From Buxus sempervirens (lineage: Eukaryota > Streptophyta > Magnoliopsida > Buxales > Buxaceae), in contig OX387182.1 in assembly GCA_947561395.2 (NCBI GenBank), positions 42,463,949-42,527,948 of the forward strand: 64,000 nucleotides of DNA, written 5' to 3'. The notes below the pieces were generated by a model. It was not told the origin of the DNA. It saw nothing but the letters and a program-made list of their open reading frames with translations, and made no database searches. Below are positions 1 to 10,568 of this stretch, piece after piece; positions within the stretch are counted from its first letter, which is position 1; the number at the start of each line of letters is the position of its first letter. The position numbers and the translations under genes were made by a program.

Positions 1-6
1 ACTTAC

Positions 7-2712
7 CACTCCAGTGAGAACTTCACGGGTTCTCCACACCTTCATCGAGTTCAAAAAAAAGACTTTCTTTTTATTCATGTCAACAACACACATGTACCAA
101 TGTTCTTGCTCCAATATAGGGAAAAACAACTGCATACAAACATATTTATTAGCCCTACCCTATTAAAAGATCCCAGCAACAATGGTGAGTTAAGCTTACC
201 ATTTTGTAGTTCACTATATTCAGTAGGTACGATGGATCAAATTGATCATTAAGTCTGGTAAGTTCTCGGTTTTCTTCTGCCGCGCAAAAAGTCTGAAAAG
301 TTATAATATAGGTTCAACAGGAGTATTACAGACAGTGTCAAATTATTTTGAAGAATGTCGTAATAATTACCCCAATATCTGACAGGAAGAAGTAACATGG
401 GCCTCCAACCTGCTGTTCCTGGAAATTCAGCATCCGCATGTAGCAATCCAAGATCTACATAGAAAAAAATAAAATCTAAGAATCCAAATATTTATGCGAT
501 CTGACAAGATACTTAGGTTGTTAGACTCCTACCCAGTTGGTAACCCATTTCTCAGGCTTCAAACATTCGAACTCACCGCGGGCAATAAAGACATCAAAGA
601 ATCTCACCAAAACCTCGCTACATATATATCCCACAAAAGAAACAGTCAAACCATACGCAACAATTTACAAAGCAACAACGCGTCAAACATAAATATGCGA
701 AAGTACGTACTCTGGATCGAGGTCCTCACGGAATGCATAGTTGCAGACCGCACTTCCAGCATCCACAGGCGTCCTACTAGAAGATGCATCCGCTGGTTCG
801 CTTGCCTACAAGTTTATTAAAAATTCCAAAAAATGAATATATGGCTGTCAACCTAATTCTAACCGAAAAACAAAAACAATTCCTTTAGAAAAACTGAGAA
901 CAAACATACCAATGGCTCTATGGACGGATCTGCAGTGTTCAGATCCGGCAACAACCTAGCCTCCGCACGATCATCATCGTAAGATGGTACCTGAAATATA
1001 TTTCATGTAGGTCACACGATGATCATTACATCGACAATATTGCTCTTCAATCTACTATGGTAAAGTTTTACATGAATGGTTGACATGCAATTAGACATCC
1101 AATTATATACTACTTACCGTTTGCGTTGGCCTCTCGGCATCGAGCGGTTGCTTACTCTTTCTGGCCCTCTTCTTTTTCTCCCCGGTGATGGTTGTAAAAG
1201 GACTCCTTTTTGCCTTGCCGGGAATCTTCATTCGTTTCAATCTCGGAGCCTCAACGGGTTGAAATGGAACGATTGAACCTTCATATTCTCCCGCTGTTGG
1301 ATCCGGGATACATTCCGCCCTAGGTTCAATATCTTCCATCGGCGACACCGGGCAAGGGCCCTCCGGTGCAGAAGCAACGTTCACTGGAACCTCAAATGGT
1401 TCACGTGGACATTCAGGGGTAGGGTAGCTTCGGTAGTCACGAGCATATCCAACAAGCTCGAGAACCATCTCTCTTAGTTCAGCTTGCCCTACTCCAAGAT
1501 TGCTTATCATCAACTTCAATCTCTCCACCTAAACAAATCAAGCCACAAACATTTGCATTTCTATAAGATCTGGAACTTATAATGAATAATGACAAAAACC
1601 GATTTCCATTACCTCCTTCTCCAAAGCCTTCAATCTCGAGGATTTGGCTACCTCACGCTGAAGGGCAGCAACTACCTTTGTTAGCTTCTTTATCGCTGCC
1701 CTCAGTTTATCCTCCTAAAACACATAATCAAGTAAAATTTATGTCCATGTACGTATAATGAATATTCATATTGAGTACCCCCTATTCGAAAATATAAATA
1801 TAATACAATATAATATACCTTCTTCCTCCCCTTTGATTTATCGGACTCCGGAACATTTTCATAGTCAATATGTTCCGGAATATTCATGTCCTTTTCCTTT
1901 CCTTCTTTCTCCCTTTCCAACACATCCTCATCATTCCACACGGTGATGAGAGGAGCTGTTGCATCCAACTCTATCGCGCTCCCATCCATGCGCAAGCATT
2001 CATAATAGAACATCTGCGATTGATTAAACATTTCTTCCATTACAATTTAAGCATACCAAATATATGAAATGTGTGTATAACAATAATTTACCTTCAGAAA
2101 AACCAAACAACCACCGACATATATTTGGTGCTTCTCCTTGTATCGGCGGATTGCAGCAATGAGCCAATCAAGAACCAACTTCGACCAGTTGAGGGTACGG
2201 AGTCCCTCCATATCCATTATGAGATTTAAGAACTTTGTGCTGGCCTCCGGCTTAGCTTGAGGGCATAAAAATGAGCCCAATGCAAGCAATACAAAAAGCC
2301 TCAAAAAATCTTCATTCGCCGTCTCCTTCTCTTGCAGTCTTCTCTCCAGCTCTCCTAAAGGTATCTTACCTTTATCATCACAATACATTTTCTTTAATTC
2401 TGTGAGGTCATTTTCCACCTCATCGATTTCTATACTCTCCCCGGCAGAGGTCACCCCCAATATCCGCTGAACATCAGGAGGTGATATCTCAAACGTCCTT
2501 CCACTTACTTCAATGCAACATTTTTCGGGATCAAATGAAGCCAATAAGGACACAATGTTGCCCTTATAACAGTGTTTAATCGTCATATCCAGAAGGCTTC
2601 CCAGCCCAATTTCTCTAACAGCTAGCTTCTGGGACTCGTTCAACCTTTTGATAATTTTTAGAAGTCGTTGAGGACTACATCTATTGCGAACTCCTTCCCC
2701 GCTTGGTGCCAT
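7..2712 (-). CDS. Ulp1-like (C48 family) protease gene, 10 exons visible, 3' end off window
   Basis: Ten minus-strand exons with GT-AG junctions keep one frame for 630 codons: 2712-2092, 2013-1819, 1714-1613, 1528-1118, 990-910, 805-711, 617-533, 454-371, 292-200 and 129-7. The last exon ends on a donor, so the gene continues off the window. The start at 2712 (MAPSGEG) is the first ATG of the long first exon. Exon 1 resembles the N-terminal region of plant Ulp1-like proteins. Exon 3 is helical and charged, exon 4 is Pro-rich and ends in a basic KKKRARKSKQ stretch that may be a nuclear signal. The last exon has EHWYMCVVDM, matching the catalytic His of Ulp1 SUMO proteases, then FFLNSM where the family normally has the catalytic Asp (DS). 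The Cys exon is not in view. The family deconjugates SUMO-like modifiers; many plant copies ride on Mutator-like transposons. Exon joins are inferred by eye. It could be a host gene or transposon cargo. Confidence 0.72.
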
Positions 2713-2799
2713 TTATCTACAAATAAATACATAAATTGATAAAAAAAACTTTGCAATGTGACTATTTACATGTGCCATCTATAAAATCAAAATGTAAAT

Positions 2800-3660
2800 T
2801 GAAATACGCCTTACGTACCCCACAAATATGCATTTTGTACCCCACAAATAAGAATTGGGTACCCACAAATAGGTCCCCTAAATTGGTTTACGTACACCTA
2901 AAAATTGGCTTACCAAAACCCAATTAAGCCTTCGGTACCCCCAACAAAATAAGGCTTTCGTACCCCACAAATAAGCCTTGGGTATCCCCAAATATCCTCC
3001 CCCCCCCCCACCCCCACCCAAAATGTTCTAGGTACACCCCAAAAATGCCTTGGTACAAACAAGTGAGCCTTAGGTACCAGCCCCCTAAGCCTTGAGTAAC
3101 CCACCAATTATGAATTAATTGGGGAGGGGAGAGGAATCTAAGCCTTACTTCCCAAGATTTTCATCACGATTAAGTACAGGATTAATCGTGACCTGGCGAT
3201 TAGGTGCGGCGATTAATCAGACGACGAATCGCAAATTTGCGATTAACTGTAAGCAGTGAAACATTGTCTCTGTTTCGTAGCGATTAGGTCTCAGGACAAA
3301 TCGCCGAATCACGATTTCAGGAAGTACCTTAGACCTATATTAGGGATACCTTGGGCTTATATTGTGGGTACTGTAGGTTTAGGGGGTACCTTAGGCTAAT
3401 TTTCGTGAGTGGGTTTGGCTTACCATGGGGTACCTTAGGTTTATATGGGAGCTACCTTAGGCTTATATGTGGTACCTTGGGCTAAGAGTGGGGTACCTTA
3501 ATCTGATTTGTGGGGTACCTTAGGTTTATTTGTTGACTACGAAAATGTTTTTTGGGGAGCTCTTCGGGCGTACCTAAAGCTTAACTCGGAAGGTACCCAT
3601 CGTTATTTGGAGCAGTACCTTTGGCTTATTTCGCCTGGTACCCATGGCTCCTTATGATAC
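2800..3660. repeat. Fold-back array of GTACC-centred short repeats around a GATTAATCG-rich core
   Basis: From about 2811 to 3110 a degenerate unit like GTACCCCACAAATAAGCCTT recurs about a dozen times. From about 3325 to 3650 the reverse complement recurs (AAGGCTTATTTGTGGGGTAC type). The arms flank a core (about 3150-3320) of repeated CGATTAATCG-like words. The whole could fold into one long imperfect hairpin. It lies just upstream of the Ulp1-like gene, so it could hold that gene's promoter or be the long terminal repeat of a Mutator-like element. No target-site duplication was found. Confidence 0.6.
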
Positions 3661-3929
3661 ATTTGGTCATTGACTCATTATATTATAAAATTAAATAACG
3701 ACTTACAGTCGTCTTTCAATGAGGCTGGTGGCTGTCGTGGTGGTCCCTCAATTACGAAGTTCTTGTGATGGTGGTGGTCCCTTTCTTTCGTCAAGTGGGC
3801 GCGCGCGTTTGTAAGAAAGGGAAACCTCTGTGAAGCAAATGGAGTATGATCCTGTCCCTTTCGTATGCGATGAGGATGACGAAGACGAAGACGAAGAAGG
3901 TCCAGAAATGGCGCAATGTCGGGTAAAGT

Positions 3930-4021
3930 GCGGACGTGGAGAGGATCCAAAAATAAATAATATGTTTCGCACGTTGCGGACGTGGAGAGGATCCAAAATT
4001 AAATACTATGTTTCGCACGTT
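3930..4021. repeat. Tandem duplication, two 46-bp units
   Basis: Two head-to-tail copies (3930-3975 and 3976-4021), each beginning GCGGACGTGGAGAGGATCC and ending TTTCGCACGTT, differ at two positions. The surrounding stretch 3661-4200 has no gene I can support. It includes short CTTCACAGAGGAT repeats at 4140-4185 and a GC-richer patch with GCGCGCG runs. Confidence 0.85.
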
Positions 4022-4322
4022 TTCATCGAGACGAGGAGATTGCCGAGGAGAGAGCCGAGGAGAGTTTTAATAGTTTTTTAAGCGTTTGGATCAAAATTAC
4101 TATTATAACCTTCGCTTATTCTGGTCCGTTGGATTGCGCTTCACAGAGGATGCCTTTGCTTCACAGGCGATGCGCTTCACAGAGGATCCGCGCGCGAAGA
4201 GAGCTGCTTGTGTTGAGAATACAACCAAAAATCGGAGTGTAAACGCGTACAGATACTAAAGTATATTTCCAGATATTCTTGCCACGTGGTGGCTACTCAT
4301 TCGCCCAGGAACGATACTCTTA

Positions 4323-4509
4323 GGGAATGACATCGTCTGCAGTGTTTACTGTAATGGCCGTGAGATGCTGCCATTTGGAGCATCTCACGGCTTGTTTTGC
4401 ATGGGGCCCACTTGAAAAACCAGAAGCCGTGAGATGCTCACATGGTAGCATATATCTCACGGCCACTGCACTAAACACTGTAGTGAAATACTGCAGACGA
4501 TTTCATTTC
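4323..4509. mobile_element. MITE, copy 1 of an adjacent pair
   Basis: The ends are inverted repeats sharing ATCGTCTGCAGT near each terminus, followed inward by GGCCGTGAGAT on both sides; the centre also holds GCATCTCACGG inverted words. At about 190 bp and without coding capacity it fits a miniature inverted-repeat element. No exact target duplication is visible at this copy. Copies B and C of the host segment lack it. Confidence 0.7.
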
Positions 4510-4528
4510 ATAATCCTATATCCTGAGG

Positions 4529-4736
4529 GAAATGAAATCTTCTGTGGCCTTTCCCTGTTGCAACCATGAGAAGTTGCCACATGGGATATCTCATGGCCAA
4601 TGTTTTATCATGTGGGTTCCACTTAAAAAAAATTTAAAACTATGAAAAAATTTTAGTCGTGGAATACTCAACATGGTAGCATCTCACTGTCGCATCAGGC
4701 ACTGTTTCAGAGAAAGGCAACAGACAATGTCTTCCC
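4529..4736. mobile_element. MITE, copy 2, with 9-bp target duplication
   Basis: A diverged relative of the element at 4323-4509 in the same order: AAATGAAATCTTCTGTGG start, TCTCATGGCC words, GTGGGTTCCACTT, then a GACAATGTCTTCCC end that is the inverse of the start. ATCCTGAGG occurs at 4520-4528 and again at 4737-4745, which reads as a 9-bp target duplication. Nine bases is the Mutator-superfamily length, so the pair is probably MULE-derived. Confidence 0.7.
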
Positions 4737-4944
4737 ATCCTGAGGAAACTTCTCCGGTTAATTAAAGTGGTTTCACTGTAAAACCAATTCAGGCAATAAT
4801 TTGAACTTTTCACAAAGCAAAGAAGACCAAATACTGATGAGATCGAGGTATTTCTTTTGGAAGCATTCTCATCCCAACTTGGCATTTATTTGTATCTTGA
4901 GTTGAAATCTTGCGATAATTATCTTGATTTTGAAGGGGTCCACA

Positions 4945-5133
4945 ATTGAGGTCCCATGGAGATTGAAAGGAATTATGGCAGAAATTCTTAATCTTTGTAC
5001 AAATTTTCAAGAGGTTAACTTTGCTCACACTTTTCATTACCAAAAAAAAAAAAAAACCTTTGCTCACGCTTTTAGAGAAACAAATCAAGGGGCAGATAGG
5101 CTGGCAAATCATGCTATGGATCAGTTTTCTTAA
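4945..5133 (+). pseudogene. Fragment of a LINE/RVT_3-type RNase H domain (copy A)
   Basis: The plus frame reads EVPWRLKGIMAEILNLC, then NFAHTF, then RETNQGADRLANHAMDQF. The pattern (REgNqgADrLAnhA) is the C-terminal end of the RNase H domain found in plant LINE polyproteins and stand-alone RVT_3 proteins; the Asp of GAD is the conserved late acidic residue. A poly-A run at 5041-5056 sits inside a short local duplication of TTTGCTCAC. No N-terminal part is nearby, so this is a decayed fragment. Confidence 0.6.
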
Positions 5134-5619
5134 TCAGTTTTCTTAATCTTTGGGTGAAATACCCTACTTCCTTTTTCAATTTTATTCCTCTCGGATGTTG
5201 CAAGTGGATGCAACTTTGTAAGAGTTGTTCACTGAATTGAAAGTTGCCTGTTTCACTAAGAAATAAAAAATAAAAAATAAAAAATAAAAAAAAAAAGAAA
5301 AGGAAAGAAAGAAGGGTTTGCATCCAAGTATGGATGAGCACTAAAACAGAGGCTTTAAAACGAAAACGCTCTTCTGAATCAAATGGATTAGCCTCCAATT
5401 TTAATCAAAAGTTACAAGGTTTTACCGAAAATGGGAAGAGGCAAAAGATACATTCATACATATATTAATTTAGACAGAGAATCAAAAGTCACAAGGTTTA
5501 ACTGACAACCGAAAAGGGCAAAAGATATTTGGGATTTACACAGAGAGCTTGAAACTGAAGGAGAAGAAACAAGTAGCCTGCTTTCACGCCTTGGATGATT
5601 CCATCCACTGTTGCTGTTC
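5134..5619. other. Spacer and presumed 3' UTR of the small gene
   Basis: It contains an A-rich simple repeat (AAATA units, about 5265-5300) and sequence that in the minus sense lies just past the stop of the 82-residue gene, conserved among copies A, B and C and therefore probably transcribed as 3' UTR. No other gene was seen. Confidence 0.4.
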
Positions 5620-5868
5620 TCATGGGCTTAAGCATTCGACGAGCATGGACACTGAAGCCTCGGTGCAAGGAACCATAGGCCACCCCGTTAACCGGGATCG
5701 GCCTGAACCTGAAGCCTGTGGCAACCTCACGTCTCCTTCTTCAACTCGAAGCACCGCCTGGTTAGGCTCGACAGTGGGGGCCTTGGCCTTCCCAATTGAG
5801 AAGATGGTTTCACCCTTCTCACGAAGCTTTGCGAATTCGACTGTCCAAATATCTATCAATGCAGACAT
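5620..5868 (-). CDS. Small protein gene, 82 aa (MSALIDIWT family), copy A
   Basis: An intact 82-codon frame plus stop starts MSALIDIWTVEFAKLREKG and ends EASVSMLVECLSP. From memory it resembles a family of short uncharacterised angiosperm proteins that open with a similar MSALVDIWT...KLREKG block and close with a similar VSMLV block; this was not checked and no function is proposed. No signal peptide, membrane span or metal-binding motif is visible; the protein is charged and probably soluble. The start at 5868 is the ATG shared by all three copies; copy A also has an in-frame ATG at 5901 that the others lack. A TATA box lies about 125 bp upstream. Seven or eight substitutions separate each pair of copies, with no indel inside the frame. 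Confidence 0.7.
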   Translation of the reverse strand: MSALIDIWTVEFAKLREKGETIFSIGKAKAPTVEPNQAVLRVEEGDVRLPQASGSGRSRLTGWPMVPCTEASVSMLVECLSP

Positions 5869-5992
5869 TAAGTAATATGTTTGTTTCACCACAACGCTCA
5901 AAGGAAAGGAAAGGAAAGGAAAATGCTCAAACGGATTCTATATTCAGGAACACTGGATGCTTAACGATGAGACACCCAGGAGGGTCCCTGGA

Positions 5993-6002
5993 CCTTTTAT
6001 AG
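5993..6002 (-). promoter_or_regulatory. TATA box of small gene, copy A
   Basis: Minus strand CTATAAAAGG, a canonical plant TATA element about 125 bp upstream of the ATG. It is conserved in all three copies within a longer block (CTCTTCTCCTATAAAAGG). Confidence 0.75.
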
Positions 6003-7990
6003 GAGAAGAGATTAATTATCAGTTCTTTCATTGAGGAAGATAAATCAGTGTGCTCTGCAATGGTGATTGTAGGATTTGTGGGCATTTACATTTCCAAGGT
6101 CCCAAATCAGCTGCTCCCGCCACAGAAAGAAAATGAAACCGCTGCTGTTTGTTTTTCATTTTTTATTATTTATTACTAGTTGGTGGGGACATATTTAAGC
6201 ATTATCTATAATTTGTCCACATTATAATCTAATCTATAACCTATATAAAAAGGCCCTTACGACCTGCTGCTTGACTACTTTACAAAAACAACCTTCGGTA
6301 AGACAAATTCTGAAACTGCCTCTGGATCAGCTGCAAAGTTTTTCGCGTCGGCAAAAATTTCTACAAAAAATTACCTTACGGTAAATATTTTCCCTTAAAA
6401 AAGATAATCTAGCCTTTTTACTGCATTACAACTTCAGTAATGTTTTACAAACTTGTGACGAATCAGTCATCCACGTCAGCATCATTCATATTTTTATTTA
6501 TTTATAAAAAGCATCATTCATCACTTGATGTACGATAATTTTCCCAAAATTCTATTCATCGACCTTGATTGTTTTTCTTTCCGCCGGATATGGAATTCCC
6601 CTGTCGTTCCTCAACCCAAGCATCTGCAGCATCAACGTTTTTTCTCTTGGGCCTGCTTTCTCTCCCTGCATCGACTTCAATTACAGCTTCAAATTGATCG
6701 TAGGATGCAGACCGTTCGTGTAGGGATCAATAATCAAGATATATGAACTCAGCTTGCTCCATCGTCATTGGAGGCATAATACGTCTTTCCATAGCTTCTG
6801 TTTTCTTCATTTGCTTGGAAAAATAATGTCTATGCGCTGGTATGATCAGATGAAAATACATCAACAAATTAAAACATGATACGTTCCAACGATTACGAGA
6901 ACTATTGAGCAACAACTTCACTTCAAGCCATCCTGTATCTATATTGATTTCTAGAGAACATGATAGCCAGATGGATGACAACGCTTCTTTACTGAACGAC
7001 AGGCCAGTAAGTGTTTTTTATTCTCATGTCAAAAAAGTCCTTTTTAAAAATTCTAGTACCAAAAACCCTATTATATTTAGATTTTCAACTTGCTAAAATA
7101 AGGACTTTTTATTTTAGTATTAAAATTAATTTTTATTAATTTTTAGTATCATAAAACTATTAATTTTTCCCTTAGAGTTTCAACTTTTTTATTTTCCAAA
7201 AAATATTTTTACTTATAAAATTCTTATTTTTTTATTATGACTACATTAAAGCTTAATCATATGTTTATTCCAAATCCTAAGCAATTAAAAGGGCCTTAAC
7301 TAATACTTATATGAAAAAAATACCTAAAGGTAGTAAGAAACACTTTTTTTTTTTTTGGCAATAAGAACAATCTTGATAATTTCTAAAAGAAGAATAAAAA
7401 ATATATTAAACTACACATAAGTATTTTACTAAATCATTTCAATTTTAACGTCCTCTTATAATATAAATTCTTTTAATCTATATTAAAATTAAAAGCACGA
7501 ACTACCTTAAGTGTTTTTTATTTTCGCATACCTAAAATGTCCTTCCCTAAGTAACTAAATAACATATATATCATGTTAATAAAATAACATAGATGTTAAA
7601 GAAGTCTACGTATTCAATTAGACCTCTACTAATTCAGCACATGATAAAATTACATATATATCGATAATAAATGTTTGACTAAAACCTTATTTAGTTTATA
7701 TTAAAATTTAACAATAAATTAATCATTAATATAAATTAAAAGCATGATAAAATAAGTTAAAAAGAAGATAAATAGATCCTAATACTACGGTTTAGGCAAA
7801 AATCATAATAAAATTTTAATTAGATGTCTAATATAAATTAACAAAATATGATTAACGTTAAAATAGCGTTTTCAATCACGTCTTATAAGTGCAAAATTGA
7901 TATATTGAAGTGGCTCCTCATGCAACACACGTGCCCTCTCACTAGTATATTTAATTACTTTCAAATAGGTTTTCTTTTTAATAAACTTAG
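6003..7990. other. AT-rich upstream and intergenic part of copy A
   Basis: After the promoter block the sequence becomes strongly AT-rich. At about 6570-6740 the minus strand holds a decayed exon-like piece (see 54520-54708). From about 7010 to 7990 I see only AT-rich DNA shared with the other copies and no gene, tRNA or transposon end. Confidence 0.5.
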
Positions 7991-9255
7991 TGAAAAACAC
8001 AGTTTAGACTCTAAATCACCTAGAGGGGGGTGAATAGGTGAAACCGATTGCGGAATAAAATTTCTATCAATTAAAAACAAGTTCTTAATTAATAGGCATG
8101 CACAAGTCTGAGCAATTAACAATTCATCACACAAAATTGCAAAATAGAGAAGAGACAACACAAGCAATTTGGTGACGAAGGGAAAACTCTAAGAGAACTC
8201 TCAAAGAGAAAAACCCTCCAGGCTACAAGGTGCCACCTCTGGAAATCACTATAAGAAGAAGACTTACAATAGTGGTTCAGACGACCCAACACTGACTCTG
8301 ACTCACAATATAAATATCTGAAGAACTCTTCAGATTTGCATCCTTGCAACGACTCAGAACTCTGAATATCTCCTTAGTGAAGCGCCAAACAAACTCGCTC
8401 AGCAACAGTAGGAACTCCCACGAGCAGACTTTCCAACCCGGAACTCCAAGATAGAAAAGAAGGAAGAAGAAAGGTTTTGATGGCTCAAAGAAGAAGAAGG
8501 AAGAGGAAGGAGATCTCTTACTCTTGCACACGTTTTTAGGGTTCTCTAAAACGTCTTGGGTAAGCCTCACAATAGGCTAGACACTCCTTAAATAAATTAG
8601 GAGAAGGAAGGAAAAGAAAAGGAAACAAATCAGAAAAGATCGGATTTCTAAAACTGAAGTTTGTTTACGAACATTCGAACGCTTAGCGAACGCAGCTCGA
8701 ACGTTCGATATAAAAACTCACTTTTCTTCTTCTCGTTCGAACGACCAGAGAACGTGCAGTGAACGCTGCTCTTGGGTTTCTTTGTGGAATACCAACGGTC
8801 GAACGTTCAGCGAACGTGAGGCAAACGCTGCTCTCGGGTTTCTCTGTGGAATACCAACGGTCGAACATTCAGCGAACGTGAGGCGAACGCTGCTCTCGGG
8901 TTTCTCTGTGGAACACCAACGGTCGAACGTGAGGCAAACGCTGCTCTCGGGTTTCTCTGTGGAACACCAACGGTCGAACGTTCAGCGAGCGTGAGGCGAA
9001 CGCTGCTCTTGGGTTTCTCTATGGAACACCAACGGTCGAACGTTCAGAGAACGTGAGGCGAACACTGCTCTCGGGTTTCTCTGTGGAACCTCAACGGTCG
9101 AACGTTCAGCGAATGTTGGTCGTAACTTTACCAATTTTGCTCCGACCTTAACCCCGTTTGAACCGCATCACTTAAAACCTACCCCAAATACATTGACCAC
9201 TTTAATACAACCTTTTTGACACGGAATTGAAGCCAATACAAAATAAACCTTACAA
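7991..9255 (-). repeat. LTR of the truncated copia-like element
   Basis: In the minus sense it starts TGTAAGGTTTATTTTG at 9255 right after a polypurine tract and ends TTTTTCA at 7991, giving TG...CA termini. It contains the phrase CACCTAGAGGGGGGTGAATA, common in plant retroelement sequence, and a 62-bp minisatellite. Confidence 0.5.
8765..9115. repeat. Minisatellite of about 62-bp units with GAACGTTC motifs
   Basis: Six head-to-tail units open with CTGCTCTCGGGTTTCTCTG and close with CGAACGTTCAGCGAACGTGA. One unit is 11 bp short, lacking one GTTCAGCGAAC. The palindrome GAACGTTC recurs on both sides (8660-8710) and in a second cluster at 10770-11000. Confidence 0.9.
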
Positions 9256-9755
9256 ATTCCCCCTTTGGCTATTCCGTGACAAAATTAACAAGGCTTATTC
9301 TAATTGTTGTGAACCACCAAGCAACAATTGGAACAAGAAAAAAAAACAAAAAAAATTTGACATGACCTCCCCCTAAACCTATTAAACCCAAACTGATTCA
9401 CCTGTTCCTGAAACATCAAACTTTGAAAATACCAAGTGAAAAGCAAGGGTAATAGAACAACCAAACAAAAATAATAGAATGAGCTCAAAATTATCAAAGA
9501 ACAGATTTCTCATTCATTTACTTTAAGCTATTTACATTTGGACATTCATGAACAACCAACCACAATATTCAACACAAAAATACATCAAAATACATTCATG
9601 ATGAGCAACAAACCAAAATACATTCACGATGAACAACAAATGAAAATATCAACATCCAAGTTTATACATCCACCCCCAAAATAATCATTCAACTTCAAAC
9701 ACAATAAAACTAAGACTTCTCCCCCTTTTTGTCACAACTAGACAAAGGGAGCACT

Positions 9756-10568
9756 CTACGAATGAGATGGCCCAGCACCATCACCCACTCCACTGCCACC
9801 ACCTCCACTCAAACCTGGAGCCGTAGGAGCAGGAGCTTCATCATCCTCTTCTTCCTCCTCATCCTCTTGATGAAAGTACCCTTCAAGAGCAGATTCGAGC
9901 TTTCCAAACGATGTTTGAAAATTAGATTGCTTAAGCCCAAGGCGCTCAAACCGAAGAATCGTGTCTGCATGGTGCCTCTGCAAGTAAGAGAGAATCTGGG
10001 TATTTTGCTCTTTGAGGGATACGAGTTCCTCATGCAAAGAAGTAGGAGGCTGAGCCTCAGGAAGGTCATCCGGAGCAGGAGCACGGGTGGAAGAAAGATG
10101 AGCACGGCTTTGTTTAAGAGTTAATTCAGAAATAGGATTAGAAGCTTTACACAACTCTAATGGAGGAAAATAGATATTCAAAGCACGAACCAAACGGGCA
10201 ATCAAGCACCGGTAGGGAAGACCATATGTCTTCTTGGAGTTAAAGAAAACATCCAGGATTTTGGAGCAAATAACAGAGGGCAAATCAATTGTATGATGCT
10301 TTTTCAAAGCATACAAAAACAAGCATTTATCAAAAGGGACAGAAGATTTGTGAGCAACTGGAAACAGGTTATAGCTTTGAATACAAAAGATAACAATGGT
10401 TTCAGCCGCAAAGAATTTAACCTGTAAAGCACCACCCCTAAACACCCAATTCCCCCTACTAAGACGGAACAAAGTATCAACCACTTCGTTTTGAAAATCA
10501 GGAGTGGGAGGAGGATAAGGAAACTGAGGATCCGGAACCCTAGGAAGACCAAAAACAGAGGCAATCAC
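9756..10568 (-). CDS. Retroelement extra ORF, putative plant transposon protein, 270 aa
   Basis: A 270-codon minus-strand frame. The N-terminal half, around FFAAETIVIFCIQSYNLFP then SVPFDKCLFLYALKKHHTI, resembles the 'putative plant transposon protein' domain found in proteins tied to plant LTR elements. The middle (LHEELVSLKEQNTQILSYL) is a likely coiled coil, followed by an acidic run and a Gly-rich tail ending GAGPSHS. Its position between a truncated interior and the 3' LTR fits the additional, sometimes env-like, ORF of SIRE-type elements. No membrane segment is clear, so the env label is not supported. The frame stays open, but the element as a whole is a fossil. Confidence 0.5.
   Translation of the reverse strand: MIASVFGLPRVPDPQFPYPPPTPDFQNEVVDTLFRLSRGNWVFRGGALQVKFFAAETIVIFCIQSYNLFPVAHKSSVPFDKCLFLYALKKHHTIDLPSVICSKILDVFFNSKKTYGLPYRCLIARLVRALNIYFPPLELCKASNPISELTLKQSRAHLSSTRAPAPDDLPEAQPPTSLHEELVSLKEQNTQILSYLQRHHADTILRFERLGLKQSNFQTSFGKLESALEGYFHQEDEEEEEDDEAPAPTAPGLSGGGGSGVGDGAGPSHS

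Larger units (their letters stand above)
4201..7990. repeat. Segmental duplication copy A
   Basis: From the GAGCTGCTTG...GAATA words near 4201 to TAATAAACTTAG at 7990 the sequence follows, with small indels, 11970-15203 (copy B) and 52700-55459 (copy C). The two MITEs between about 4290 and 4745 are extra in this copy. The unit carries an RNase H fragment, the small minus-strand gene and an AT-rich tail. The right edge is cut by a retroelement LTR. Confidence 0.88.

Noticed and set aside
3830-4081. 83-residue plus frame with an acidic run (EDDEDEDEEG)
   Set aside because: It spans the 46-bp tandem duplication, has no domain, and its acid run is simple GAC/GAA repetition.
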